Source: Bacteriovorax sp. BAL6_X (GTDB taxonomy: Bacteria; Bdellovibrionota; Bacteriovoracia; Bacteriovoracales; Bacteriovoracaceae). Taken from it: DNA of 64,000 nt. The notes below the pieces were generated by a model. That model did not search any database. It was not told where the DNA came from and saw nothing but the letters and a program-made list of their open reading frames with translations. Where the stretch lies: assembly GCF_000443995.1 (NCBI RefSeq), contig NZ_AUMC01000010.1, positions 955,198-1,019,197 on the forward strand, in the 5' to 3' direction. Position 1 is the stretch's first letter. Each line of letters starts with the position of its first letter. Of this stretch, positions 51,764 to 60,417 are shown one piece after another. The position numbers and the translations under genes were made by a program.

Positions 51764-52685
51764 TACAAATATCAAGGTTGCCTAGGGTGTTTCGTACATC
51801 TTGGGCAGTCATTGAGAAGAAGAGATCTTTTAGTCTCTTATGGATAGTTCCACTTGTTTCAAATCTTTCATCATCAGTTGAATCAAACTTAAAGGCTTCT
51901 TTAAACGATTGCCAGAACTTTTCCTCAACACATGCCATAACAACAAATTCATGATCTTTTGTCTGATAGATATTGTAGCAAGGGTATAGTCCATTATGGA
52001 GAAACTTGTGATCTGTCTCTCTAATAGATTTAGGCCAGAAAGCATCAAAAACTTCTTGAGTTGACTCGTATAAGTAAGACTCAATGATTTGTACATCCTT
52101 AGTCTCTTGTGCCTTAAACATTGCACCTAGGAGATCAAAGGCCATTTTTTGTCCAAAGTTAATACCTGCAAGAGGTAAAAACGGAGGAGCGACATCTTCA
52201 ATTGAGTTGATATTTCTTAGATGAAGACTTAGAAGACCTGTCATTGCTAGGGCATTCAAGTCATGCATATGGCTCATATGCTCTTTTGATGCCTTCGGAA
52301 TAACGATTCCGTAACTGTGTTTTACTGTTTCTTCAATTGTTTTAACAGAGATCCCAAGCTTGTCTTGAATCTTTCCTGGAATTCCCATAATGATTCCATC
52401 TGCTTCAAAAACAAGTTTTTGAATCTCTTTAATATCTTCTTCACTTTTAAAATCGAAGCGCTTTACCGTTTTACATTCATTTAACTCTTCGTACCATTTA
52501 GGAAATGAGTTATCCATTTCAGCAAAGAGGCCATAGATAAAAGGATCTTTAAATTTTGCATCTTCAATCTTAATGACATTTGCACCAAGGCCTGCAAGAA
52601 GTTTTCCTGCTAGAGGCCCTGGTAGGCGGTGTGAAAAATCAATGATTGTTTTACCTGCAAGTGGCCTTCCCTGAGTATTACTCAT
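51747..52685 (-). CDS. CaiB/BaiF-type CoA-transferase/racemase-like protein (short)
   Basis: This 312-residue protein belongs to family III CoA transferases. It has [34 protein letters not shown] at the N-terminus and the conserved [12 protein letters not shown] segment (near 140), which contains the likely catalytic Asp. The family is normally about 360-400 residues, so the C-terminal interlocking part is shortened; the protein may be partial in function. Members move CoA between acids or racemise acyl-CoA such as alpha-methylacyl-CoA. It overlaps the upstream DUF255 gene by 8 bp and the convergent MAPEG gene by 17 bp. Substrate is unknown. Confidence 0.85.
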   Translation of the reverse strand: MSNTQGRPLAGKTIIDFSHRLPGPLAGKLLAGLGANVIKIEDAKFKDPFIYGLFAEMDNSFPKWYEELNECKTVKRFDFKSEEDIKEIQKLVFEADGIIMGIPGKIQDKLGISVKTIEETVKHSYGIVIPKASKEHMSHMHDLNALAMTGLLSLHLRNINSIEDVAPPFLPLAGINFGQKMAFDLLGAMFKAQETKDVQIIESYLYESTQEVFDAFWPKSIRETDHKFLHNGLYPCYNIYQTKDHEFVVMACVEEKFWQSFKEAFKFDSTDDERFETSGTIHKRLKDLFFSMTAQDVRNTLGNLDICINVIK

Positions 52686-54744
52686 TCGCTTGGCCTTTTG
52701 CCTGGTTTGGCTTTAGAGTTTCAATGAAGCTATCTAGGCCTTCTCCAGTCATCTCACATTCATTAGTTCCACAAATTTCCCATCTCTGTCCTTTATCTTC
52801 ATGGAAGTCAAAAACAAATCTTGGTAGGAAGTAGCAAATAAAGCCTGCGAATTCTTGGTTTTGAAGCCACTCTTTTGGACACTTTATAACCTTGTAGGCA
52901 TTTGCTGGATAACTAAGTGCTCTAAGCCCTTCACCTGAGCCAGCTGGATTCTTTAGAACATCTTGTGTGGTATTTTCCATTAGTGGTCTAATCTCTTCAA
53001 GCATATCGATATCACTAAATAGAACACTAGCACGTCTGATTAACTTAATGAGTGTCGAAACAGGTGACTTAAATGATTGATCAAAGCTTGTAAAATTCTG
53101 ATTTGGATATAGCTCCATATCATTATCTCTTAGGGCGCGTGTTTTAAGGCGGCCATCTACTAAGAACTCTTTTAAGATAAAACCTAGTGTGTCTTTTAGA
53201 TTTGCCTTAAAGACTGGGTTTCCACTAAGCTCATAAATTCTAAGTTGTGCTTCAGCAAAGAGAACATAGTCCTCTAGTAGTGAAGCACCAACTGGACGAG
53301 TTGTTGTATGGCGTAGTCGCATTCCATTTGGCGTTGTTTCTAAGAACTTTTTATAAGTACCTTCGACGACACGATTAAATAACATACTTGCTGCATTTCT
53401 AATGGCAGGTACTTGAGTGTATTGCATAACATCTGATAGGGCCGTGATCATGTGAAAGTTCCAACTAGCGATCCCTTTATTATCTGTCATAGGAGGAATG
53501 CGAAGCTTTCTTTCATTAAGTAGGGCCTTCTTTGCATTTCTAATTAGATCCCATGATTCACTTGTGAAGATCTCTTGAGCTTTATTATGATTAATTGTTA
53601 GAACATTAAGTCCTGAATCAAAATTACCCTTTTGAGTAATACCAAACCAGTCTTTAAGTTTATCAAGGTTTTTTGTTAATGACTCATCTTCTGTATCAAA
53701 TCTTCCTAGAGCATCTTCAAACTCTTGTTCTGTATATGTAAAGTAAAGTCCTTCAACGCCTTCACTATCAGCATCCTGTGCAGAGAAGAAGAAGTTCTCG
53801 TCTTCATTTAGCATTTCAGATTTTAGGTACTCAAGCGTATTAAAGATCCCGTCGAAAACAAGTGGTGAAGGGTAGAGCATACTCGCTTTTGCAAGAAGCT
53901 TCAAAAGACCAGCTTGATCATAAAGCATCTTTTCAAAATGTGGAACTGTCCATTTATTGTCAGTACTGTAGCGGTGTAGACCACCACGTACTTGATCGTA
54001 AACACCACCCATCAACATTCTTTCTAAAGATTTAACAATGTGCTCACCATGCTCTTTTTTTACAACACCTTCAAGCATTTGCTCAATGGCCCATTCATAG
54101 AAAGCAAGTTGAGGAAATTTTGGAGCTTCACCAAAACCACCATTTTCTTCATCTTTAAATTTATCAAGAACATCGAGAACTGAGTTTGGATGAGGAAAGT
54201 GACCTTGAAAATCAACATTCTCTGGCGAAATGAAGCCTTTTTCAATTGCATCAAATGCTTTGTTAGCATTCTCTGTAACAGTTGCATTATCATCATTATA
54301 TGCTCTAACTAGCTCCGCTAAAACTTCCATAAATGGAGTTGCTTTACCCTTAGCTTCTTTTGGAAAATATGTTCCAACAAAGAACGGTTTTAGGTTTGGA
54401 AGTAGGAAGGCACTTAAAGGCCAGCCGCCACCATTTGTAAATAATTGACATGCTTGCTGGTAGTAATTATCAATATCAGGATGTTCTTCTCTATCAACTT
54501 TAATATTGATAAAGTTCTCATTTAGATATTTTGCAGTTTCTTCATCACAGAAAGACTCTTCGGCCATTACATGGCACCAGTGACAAGAGCTGTATCCAAT
54601 TGAAAGGAAGATAGGCTTATTTTCCTCAGTTGCACGAGAAAGGGCCTCTGGTCCCCAAGGATACCAGTGAACTGGATTGTCTTTGTGTTGCTTTAGGTAT
54701 GTTGATGATTCATCTTTTAATCGGTTAAATCCAATATCTGTCAT
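52678..54744 (-). CDS. DUF255 thioredoxin-fold / N-acylglucosamine-2-epimerase-like protein (YyaL/SSP411)
   Basis: This 688-residue protein has an N-terminal thioredoxin-like DUF255 domain (about 5-165) with [18 protein letters not shown] near 48-65 (CxxC). A long (alpha/alpha)6-barrel follows (about 190-600), with [33 protein letters not shown] near 246 and [15 protein letters not shown] near 326. It matches YyaL of Bacillus and the spermatogenesis-associated SSP411, whose activities are uncertain. Length is typical (about 670-700). It is cytosolic and overlaps the CaiB-like gene downstream by 8 bp, so the two are coupled. The first residues [23 protein letters not shown] are a family hallmark. 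Confidence 0.93.
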   Translation of the reverse strand: MTDIGFNRLKDESSTYLKQHKDNPVHWYPWGPEALSRATEENKPIFLSIGYSSCHWCHVMAEESFCDEETAKYLNENFINIKVDREEHPDIDNYYQQACQLFTNGGGWPLSAFLLPNLKPFFVGTYFPKEAKGKATPFMEVLAELVRAYNDDNATVTENANKAFDAIEKGFISPENVDFQGHFPHPNSVLDVLDKFKDEENGGFGEAPKFPQLAFYEWAIEQMLEGVVKKEHGEHIVKSLERMLMGGVYDQVRGGLHRYSTDNKWTVPHFEKMLYDQAGLLKLLAKASMLYPSPLVFDGIFNTLEYLKSEMLNEDENFFFSAQDADSEGVEGLYFTYTEQEFEDALGRFDTEDESLTKNLDKLKDWFGITQKGNFDSGLNVLTINHNKAQEIFTSESWDLIRNAKKALLNERKLRIPPMTDNKGIASWNFHMITALSDVMQYTQVPAIRNAASMLFNRVVEGTYKKFLETTPNGMRLRHTTTRPVGASLLEDYVLFAEAQLRIYELSGNPVFKANLKDTLGFILKEFLVDGRLKTRALRDNDMELYPNQNFTSFDQSFKSPVSTLIKLIRRASVLFSDIDMLEEIRPLMENTTQDVLKNPAGSGEGLRALSYPANAYKVIKCPKEWLQNQEFAGFICYFLPRFVFDFHEDKGQRWEICGTNECEMTGEGLDSFIETLKPNQAKGQANE

Positions 54745-54825
54745 TCTTACTCCTCAAATTTATATATCTATTATGCGTGAAATATTTAAAAATTAAAGGA
54801 TAACCTCCCAAAATCCTGTAATTAA

Positions 54826-55845
54826 ATGAATGTTTTTGAAATTATTTCCAGTGCTGCGCATTATAATTTTCTTTTAACTAGACGAGCAGGTTCAATAGCG
54901 GTAAAAGACCATCATATGAAAGCACCGAGTGAGCGATATAGCTCACATCTTGAACATTTTAGTACTTTTTGTACGAATACAAAATCATTGCTCACGTTAG
55001 GACTTTGTGCCTTTGCTATTGTGCTTTCTTTTGACTTCCTTTGGACTCCAACAAGTACAAACTTCCGTGATCTGGGTATCCTTTCTTCAATAAATTCAAA
55101 AAACCACGTTTATACTCCTTACAATACTTATAATTTCAAAGAGACTAATCCTTTCTTCAAAAGCCTGCACCTTGGATTTCTTTCATCGATTGATAAAAAG
55201 ACTCTTGAAGACACATTAATTGCTCATATGGAGTATCCAATAAATGTAAGGGCCAAGAAATATATCTCTTCTTTGCTTCACTTTGCTGAAGAAAGACAAC
55301 TTGACCCACTTTGGGTTATCTCAATTGCATGGACGGAAAGTCACTTTAATCCGACAGCACAAAGTTACGTAAAGGCCCAAGGTCTTATGCAAATTATGCC
55401 AAAAACTGGGGTCTTCCTTCATAAGCTTCTAAAAAAGTCTCTTAACAAAGATGATATTATTGAGATTCTTCGTGTCCCTCATGTAAATATGGAGCTTGGT
55501 GTTTACTATCTTAGTCGTCTCTATAAGAGATTTGGGCTTTATCGCTATGCAACGGTTGCCTACAATATGGGGCCGGGGTTTGTGAGGCAGAGCCTTCGCT
55601 TTAATCGTCCTGTTGGAATTAAAAACGTTTACTACGACAAAGTTAAAAAGAATTATAAGAAGATGCTGGCAGCAGTTGAAACACTAAATAAGCGTTCACG
55701 CTCACTGGGCGTTGAGTCAATCCTTCACAAGAATAATCATAAATTTGACCTCAATTACTACCTCGGTATGGATATTGTTCCTAATGTAGAGGAAAAAATT
55801 GCTAAAAAAGAACCCTCTAAGTCACGCTTTGCAAAAAACTCATAA
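54826..55845 (+). CDS. Membrane-anchored lytic transglycosylase (SLT domain)
   Basis: This 339-residue protein has a charged cytosolic N-terminus of about 50 residues, one transmembrane helix at about 54-75 (SLLTLGLCAFAIVLSFDFLW) and a periplasmic SLT domain at about 140-260. The domain has the catalytic Glu in WTESHFNPTAQS, GLMQIMPKTG and the Met/Tyr motif YNMGPGF. It cleaves the glycan backbone of peptidoglycan to give 1,6-anhydro muropeptides. The ATG at 54826 has no strong ribosome site, and in-frame ATGs further in (near 54916) remain possible. It is divergent from the DUF255 gene. In a predator it could remodel either its own or prey wall, which is inference. Confidence 0.87.
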   Translation: MNVFEIISSAAHYNFLLTRRAGSIAVKDHHMKAPSERYSSHLEHFSTFCTNTKSLLTLGLCAFAIVLSFDFLWTPTSTNFRDLGILSSINSKNHVYTPYNTYNFKETNPFFKSLHLGFLSSIDKKTLEDTLIAHMEYPINVRAKKYISSLLHFAEERQLDPLWVISIAWTESHFNPTAQSYVKAQGLMQIMPKTGVFLHKLLKKSLNKDDIIEILRVPHVNMELGVYYLSRLYKRFGLYRYATVAYNMGPGFVRQSLRFNRPVGIKNVYYDKVKKNYKKMLAAVETLNKRSRSLGVESILHKNNHKFDLNYYLGMDIVPNVEEKIAKKEPSKSRFAKNS

Positions 55846-55930
55846 TTCAGCGAGTCATCTTTTCAACTTCAAATAGCTATTAAAAATTGCTATATTCATC
55901 CCTTATAAATTACACGAATAAGGAAGTTGT

Positions 55931-56620
55931 ATGACATATTCATCAGTTATTGCAATTGATGGCCCAAGTGGGAGCGGAAAATCAACTGTAGCTAAGCTGT
56001 TGGCCAAGGAACTAGGTATCCTTTATATCGACACTGGTGCAATGTTCCGCGCCTTAGCCTTTGCTGCAAATGAGAAGGGGATTGACCTTCAAAACCACGC
56101 GGCAGTTGAATCATTTTTAAAAGAAATTAAGCTTGAATATGGGCAAGTAGACGCCCTAGTGAAAGTTGATGGTGTGGATCTGTCTCAAAAAATTAGAGAA
56201 CACCACGTATCTAAGCTTGCTTCGATCATTTCACAAATTCCTGTTGTAAGAACAATGCTTCTAGATTTTCAAAGGTCAATCGCAAATGAAAAGGTTTGTG
56301 TTATGGAAGGCCGTGATATTGGAACGATTGTCTTCCCTAATGCCTTTACCAAGTTCTTTGTGACAGCATCGATCGATATTCGTGCGCAAAGAAGATATGA
56401 TCAGCTAATGGAGAAAGGTCAACACGATATCGATCTTGAACAGCTTAAGCGTGATGTAAAAAAGCGTGACGAAAAAGATATGGGCCGTGAAGTGGCCCCT
56501 CTTGTAAAGGCCTTCGATGCAACACTTGTTGATACAAGTGAAATGGATATCGACAAGGTTATTTCGACACTTAAAGAAAATGTAAAAATTCGTGCAAAAG
56601 AGGTTGGAATAGAGTTGTGA
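55931..56620 (+). CDS. cmk: Cytidylate kinase
   Basis: This 229-residue NMP kinase phosphorylates CMP and dCMP. It has the P-loop GPSGSGKSTVAKLLAKELG near 9-27, YIDTGAMFRALA near 32-43, and the CMP-specific MEGRDIGTIVFPNAFTKFFVTAS near 128-150 with the lid Arg residues after it (RRYDQ and KRDEKDMGR). Length and motifs match E. coli Cmk (227). An AGGAAG site precedes the ATG. It overlaps the next gene by 4 bp (GTGA), so it heads an operon that continues with lipopolysaccharide-type sugar genes. Confidence 0.96.
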   Translation: MTYSSVIAIDGPSGSGKSTVAKLLAKELGILYIDTGAMFRALAFAANEKGIDLQNHAAVESFLKEIKLEYGQVDALVKVDGVDLSQKIREHHVSKLASIISQIPVVRTMLLDFQRSIANEKVCVMEGRDIGTIVFPNAFTKFFVTASIDIRAQRRYDQLMEKGQHDIDLEQLKRDVKKRDEKDMGREVAPLVKAFDATLVDTSEMDIDKVISTLKENVKIRAKEVGIEL

Positions 56621-57684
56621 AATACTTAATCAGTCGCACAGACGCCATTGGCCAGAATATTCTAACAATGCCAATGGCCCAGGCCATTAAAGAAATGGAT
56701 CCAAATGCGACTGTAGCAATGATCACATCGCCGACTTCGGTCATTCTTTATAAAAACCATCCCTATATCGATAAAGTCTATGTTCTGGATAAGAAGAAAT
56801 CTTATCCATTTAAGGTAAAGCGTGCGCTAGAGGTCTTTAATGACTTTAAGCCTGATATTTACCTCTACGCAGGTGGATCACAAACTCCAAACTTTGTTGC
56901 TTGGCTTAAAAAAGTGCCTTTTCGAGGAGGACACCTTGCGAAATGGCAGGCTAACTTCACTCTTAATCGTGGAGTTCGTCAAATACGTTCAGAAGTAGAA
57001 GGACATGAAACTTTCTATAATATTGAGTTACTACGAGATCTCGACAATTTTATCACTATCGAAGACAAGGAGTATATTCCTGAGTTTAACTTCAATGTGA
57101 ACGAGAACGACTTTAATTCTTTTAAAGAACTAATAAAGGGAGAAGGCCTTGATCCTGAAAAGGAGATGGTCTTTGTTCACCCTGGTGTCTCAAATAATAA
57201 CCTTCCATGGCCAGCAAAGAATATTGCAACGTTTATTAAGCGCATAAACGGTATTTATCCTAATCGTTTTAATTTCATCATTTCTCATATCCCTTCAGAT
57301 TTACGCTATGTAAATCCAGTAAGGGATGAGCTTAGAGATTATAGTGATCAGAATATCTACTACTTCAATGGTAAAAAACGAGGCATTGTTAACTTTCTAA
57401 ATATTTTAAAACACGCTACACTTTTTATAGGTCCAAACTCTGGTGCCACACACATGGCCGCGGCCCTGGGAGTGTCTTTAATTGGGATATACTCGCCGAT
57501 TAAAAGTCATTCTTCTTTAAGGTGGAAGCCAAAAGGGGAGACTGAAATTAAAACAGTTACACCGAATGTTGTTTGTGGAGAGTCTGATAAGTGTGCCGGA
57601 ATTGATTGCCCTTATTATGACTGTATGGCCAAAATTGAAGAAGATAGGGTTATTGAAATAGCAAAATCAATTTTAAATATATAA
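56617..57684 (+). CDS. Glycosyltransferase family 9 (heptosyltransferase-like)
   Basis: This 355-residue protein starts at GTG, overlapping cmk by 4 bp. It has the GT9 layout: N-terminal KYLISRTDAIGQNILTMPMAQAIK (near 2-25), the second Rossmann domain with FVHPGVSNNNLPWPAKN (near 188), a glycosyl-donor region FIGPNSGATHMAAALGVSLIGIYSP (near 270-294) and a Cys-rich tail (CGESDKCAGIDCPYYDCM, near 325) as in many GT9 members. It probably adds heptose from an ADP-linked donor to lipid A core or another envelope glycan at the inner-membrane face. The following gene is a heptose-kinase-like PfkB protein, which fits the role. Acceptor and linkage are unknown. Confidence 0.9.
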   Translation: MKYLISRTDAIGQNILTMPMAQAIKEMDPNATVAMITSPTSVILYKNHPYIDKVYVLDKKKSYPFKVKRALEVFNDFKPDIYLYAGGSQTPNFVAWLKKVPFRGGHLAKWQANFTLNRGVRQIRSEVEGHETFYNIELLRDLDNFITIEDKEYIPEFNFNVNENDFNSFKELIKGEGLDPEKEMVFVHPGVSNNNLPWPAKNIATFIKRINGIYPNRFNFIISHIPSDLRYVNPVRDELRDYSDQNIYYFNGKKRGIVNFLNILKHATLFIGPNSGATHMAAALGVSLIGIYSPIKSHSSLRWKPKGETEIKTVTPNVVCGESDKCAGIDCPYYDCMAKIEEDRVIEIAKSILNI

Positions 57685-57694
57685 TGGAAATACT

Positions 57695-58717
57695 ATGACA
57701 AAATTAATTTCATCTGAACGTTTTAATACAATTATTGCCAATCTCGCCAATATTAAACCGATTCTTGTTGTTGGAGATGTTGGAATTGATAAATACACAT
57801 CCGGCGTTGTTAATCGTATCTCACCGGAGGCTCCTGTTCCTCTTGTTGAAGTTCAAAAAGAGTGGCATAAGCTTGGTCTTTCGGCCAACGTATCTGAGAA
57901 TTTAAAAACACTTGGAGTTAATTCAACTTTATGTGGCGTCATGGGCGATGATGCAAACGCAAATGTCTTGGAAGACCTATTAGAAGAAGCAGGACTTTCA
58001 ACTTGGGGAGTTGTTCGTTGTGATGAGCGACCTACTGTCTTCAAAGAAAGAATCGTTACAGACCATCAACAAATTTGTCGTATCGATTATGAATCAAAGA
58101 AGCCTATTAATGCTGACGTAGAAAAAAGACTGATTGCTCGCATTAATGAACTTAAAGAAAACCACGGAGCACTTATTTTAGAAGACTACTCAAAAGGTGT
58201 TCTAACAGAGTCTCTAATCTCGCGCCTAGTAAGTGAGTTTAAGGAGACGAAAAGTCTTGTGGCCGTAGACCCTAGTCGTACAACGCCTCCGCTTTTCTAT
58301 AAAGGTGTTTCGCTGCTTAAGCCTAATCACCTTGAGGCAAAGCTCATGGCAAACCTCTTAGGTTATGCTCAAGAGCTTCAAGTTGAAGAGATTGCGGAAA
58401 TTCTTGTTGATAAGCTAGAGCTTGAAAAAATCATTATCACACTTGGTGCACGAGGAATGGCGATGCTTGATACTTTAGGTGATGGCAAGCTTCATATGAT
58501 CCCAACTGTTGCAAACGAAGTCTACGATGTTTCAGGAGCAGGAGATACAACAATCTCTCTTCTAGTTGCATGTTTAGAAGCTGGCGCAAGTCTTGAAGAG
58601 GCCGCGTGGATTGCAAACTGTGGCGCAGGTGTTGTTGTAGGTAAGGTTGGAACAGCAACTGTTAATATCGAAGAGCTAAGTAACTACTACAATGTTTTAA
58701 AAGAGAAAATGAAGTAG
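57695..58717 (+). CDS. PfkB-family sugar kinase, RfaE/HldE kinase-domain type
   Basis: This 340-residue protein is the kinase half of the bifunctional HldE/RfaE. It has ILVVGDVGIDKYTSGVVNRISPEAPVPLVEV at the start (near 22-52), LGVNSTLCGVMGDD, the middle LEDYSKGVLTESLI and the PfkB ATP/anion-hole motif VSGAGDTTISLL near 282. The HldE nucleotidyltransferase half (D-glycero-beta-D-manno-heptose-1-phosphate adenylyltransferase) is absent, so that step must be elsewhere or the protein has another sugar phosphate substrate. It lies 10 bp after a GT9 glycosyltransferase gene, which supports ADP-heptose precursor synthesis. Length is normal for the kinase domain alone. Confidence 0.9.
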   Translation: MTKLISSERFNTIIANLANIKPILVVGDVGIDKYTSGVVNRISPEAPVPLVEVQKEWHKLGLSANVSENLKTLGVNSTLCGVMGDDANANVLEDLLEEAGLSTWGVVRCDERPTVFKERIVTDHQQICRIDYESKKPINADVEKRLIARINELKENHGALILEDYSKGVLTESLISRLVSEFKETKSLVAVDPSRTTPPLFYKGVSLLKPNHLEAKLMANLLGYAQELQVEEIAEILVDKLELEKIIITLGARGMAMLDTLGDGKLHMIPTVANEVYDVSGAGDTTISLLVACLEAGASLEEAAWIANCGAGVVVGKVGTATVNIEELSNYYNVLKEKMK

Positions 58718-58718
58718 A

Positions 58719-59231
58719 GTGAGTGATTTAAAACCTGCAACTCAGGCACTCGTTTTCTTTAGTGTCCTCTATCAAGAGGATAGAATTGGCCCAAGTGAAA
58801 TCATTAGTCTACTTGGGCCAAAGTACGCTCATCCTATCGTTTTTACCCATAGCTTTTTTCCAATGAAAGATTATTACAGCAAGGAAATGGGCAGTAATCT
58901 AAAACGATGCTTCTTCTTTTATCCTGATGCTGTTGAGCGAACTCAGCTAGTTGATATCAAAAAAAAATGTGATGTTTTAGAGAAAGCAAATCTTTTGGAT
59001 CTTGGTAGAGCTTTTAATATTGACCCAGGCCTAATTTGCTTGGATCAAGTAATCCTCTCAAGTGGTAAGCCATACTCTCATCGTATCTATCTGGGTGATG
59101 GCGTTTTTGCTGAATTAACATACCAATTTCAAGGAAAGTCTTACGAGACTCTATCTTGGACATACCCTGATTATCAGCACCCTGAGATCATTTCAAAGTT
59201 CAATTGGATGCGCTCATTTTTATTGGTCTAA
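58719..59231 (+). CDS. DUF4416 family protein
   Basis: This 170-residue protein starts at GTG, one base after the sugar kinase stop. It has the DUF4416 pattern: an early FFSVLYQEDRIGPSEIISLLGPKYA, a central SFFPMKDYYSKEMGSNLKRCFFFYPD block, NIDPGLICLDQVILSSGKPYSHRIYLGDGVFAEL and a final WTYPDYQHPE. The family is found in diverse bacteria without an assigned function. The tight position between a heptose-kinase-like protein and pheST suggests constitutive expression. It has no signal peptide or membrane helix. Family recognition is confident; function is unknown. Confidence 0.86.
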   Translation: MSDLKPATQALVFFSVLYQEDRIGPSEIISLLGPKYAHPIVFTHSFFPMKDYYSKEMGSNLKRCFFFYPDAVERTQLVDIKKKCDVLEKANLLDLGRAFNIDPGLICLDQVILSSGKPYSHRIYLGDGVFAELTYQFQGKSYETLSWTYPDYQHPEIISKFNWMRSFLLV

Positions 59232-59333
59232 TTAACTAATTACTGACCCTCCAAGTCTTGCTTTTTCGCACACCGCATGAAAAACTCCCAAGGTTATTAT
59301 TGAATGTTTATAAATCGTCGAATAGGTGGGATT

Positions 59334-60395
59334 ATGATTGATAAGCTAAATGAAGCTTATGGAAAGTTTCAAACAGAACTTGAAACATTAAATGCGCAAC
59401 CAGAAGTGCTTTCTCTTAAGTCTAGTTACTTAGGAAAGAAGGGGGCAGTATCTGAAATTTTAAAATCGCTAAAGGATGCTACTCCTGAGCAAAGAAAAGA
59501 AATCGGACCAGTTGCTAATGAAATTAAGCAAAATATTGAAAAGCTTGTTGCTAAGAAGCTTTCTGAAATTGAGCTAGCTCAGATTAATGAAAAGCTAAGT
59601 AAGAACAAAATCGATATAACTTTTACTGATGTCGTTAAATCTAAAAACAACAATCACGGTGGACTTCACCCAAGAACTCTTGTGCAACAAGAAGTTGAAG
59701 ATATTTTCTTATCGATGGGATTTGAAGTATTAGATGGGCCGCACATTGAAACAGAATTTTATAACTTTGAGGCCCTAAATATACCAGGGGATCACCCAGC
59801 TCGTGATATGCAAGATACTTTCTGGTTTAAAGATGAAAATTCTCCAGAAGGAAATAAGCACCTTCTTCGTACCCATACTTCGACAATTCAAGTAAGAGGT
59901 ATGCAGTCACGCAAGCCTCCTTTCCGCTTCATCGCACCTGGTACCGTTTTCCGTTGCGAAAGAACTGATGCTTCCCATGAGATGGTATTTCAGCAATTAG
60001 AAGGAATGATGGTTGGAAAAGATATTTCTGTATCTAATCTGATCTACTTTATGAAAGAAATCCTAACTGAGATCTTTAAGAAAGACGTGGAAGTAAGACT
60101 TCGTCCAGGTTATTTCCCATTTGTTGAGCCAGGTTTTGAGCTTGATATTAAATGTCAGGTTTGTAATGCAAAAGGATGCTCTGTTTGTAAGCAAGTTGGT
60201 TGGGTAGAGCTTCTTCCATGTGGAATGGTTCATCCAAATGTTCTTAGAGCAGGTGGGATTGACCCTGAGGAATACAATGGTTTTGCTTTTGGTCTAGGAC
60301 TAGATCGTCTTGTGATGATGAAGTACGGAATCGATGATATCCGCCACCTTCAATCTGGTGATCTTAGATTTAACTCACAATTTAAAGAATATTAA
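59334..60395 (+). CDS. pheS: Phenylalanyl-tRNA synthetase alpha subunit
   Basis: I use the ATG at 59334 (353 residues) because GGTGGGA lies at the correct distance before it; the in-frame ATG at 59304 has no such site. The coiled-coil N-terminus (about 1-100) is followed by the class II catalytic core: LHPRTLVQQEVEDIFLSMGFEV (motif 1 region), the motif 2 sequence FRCERTDASHEMVFQQLEGMMV and the motif 3 block GFAFGLGLDRLVMMKYGIDDIR. A Cys-rich loop, CQVCNAKGCSVCKQVGW (four Cys), is inserted, as in the PheS forms that bind zinc. It forms the alpha2beta2 enzyme with PheT encoded 22 bp downstream. Confidence 0.96.
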   Translation: MIDKLNEAYGKFQTELETLNAQPEVLSLKSSYLGKKGAVSEILKSLKDATPEQRKEIGPVANEIKQNIEKLVAKKLSEIELAQINEKLSKNKIDITFTDVVKSKNNNHGGLHPRTLVQQEVEDIFLSMGFEVLDGPHIETEFYNFEALNIPGDHPARDMQDTFWFKDENSPEGNKHLLRTHTSTIQVRGMQSRKPPFRFIAPGTVFRCERTDASHEMVFQQLEGMMVGKDISVSNLIYFMKEILTEIFKKDVEVRLRPGYFPFVEPGFELDIKCQVCNAKGCSVCKQVGWVELLPCGMVHPNVLRAGGIDPEEYNGFAFGLGLDRLVMMKYGIDDIRHLQSGDLRFNSQFKEY

Positions 60396-60417
60396 AAAAT
60401 AGTTTTAAGGAATATAT

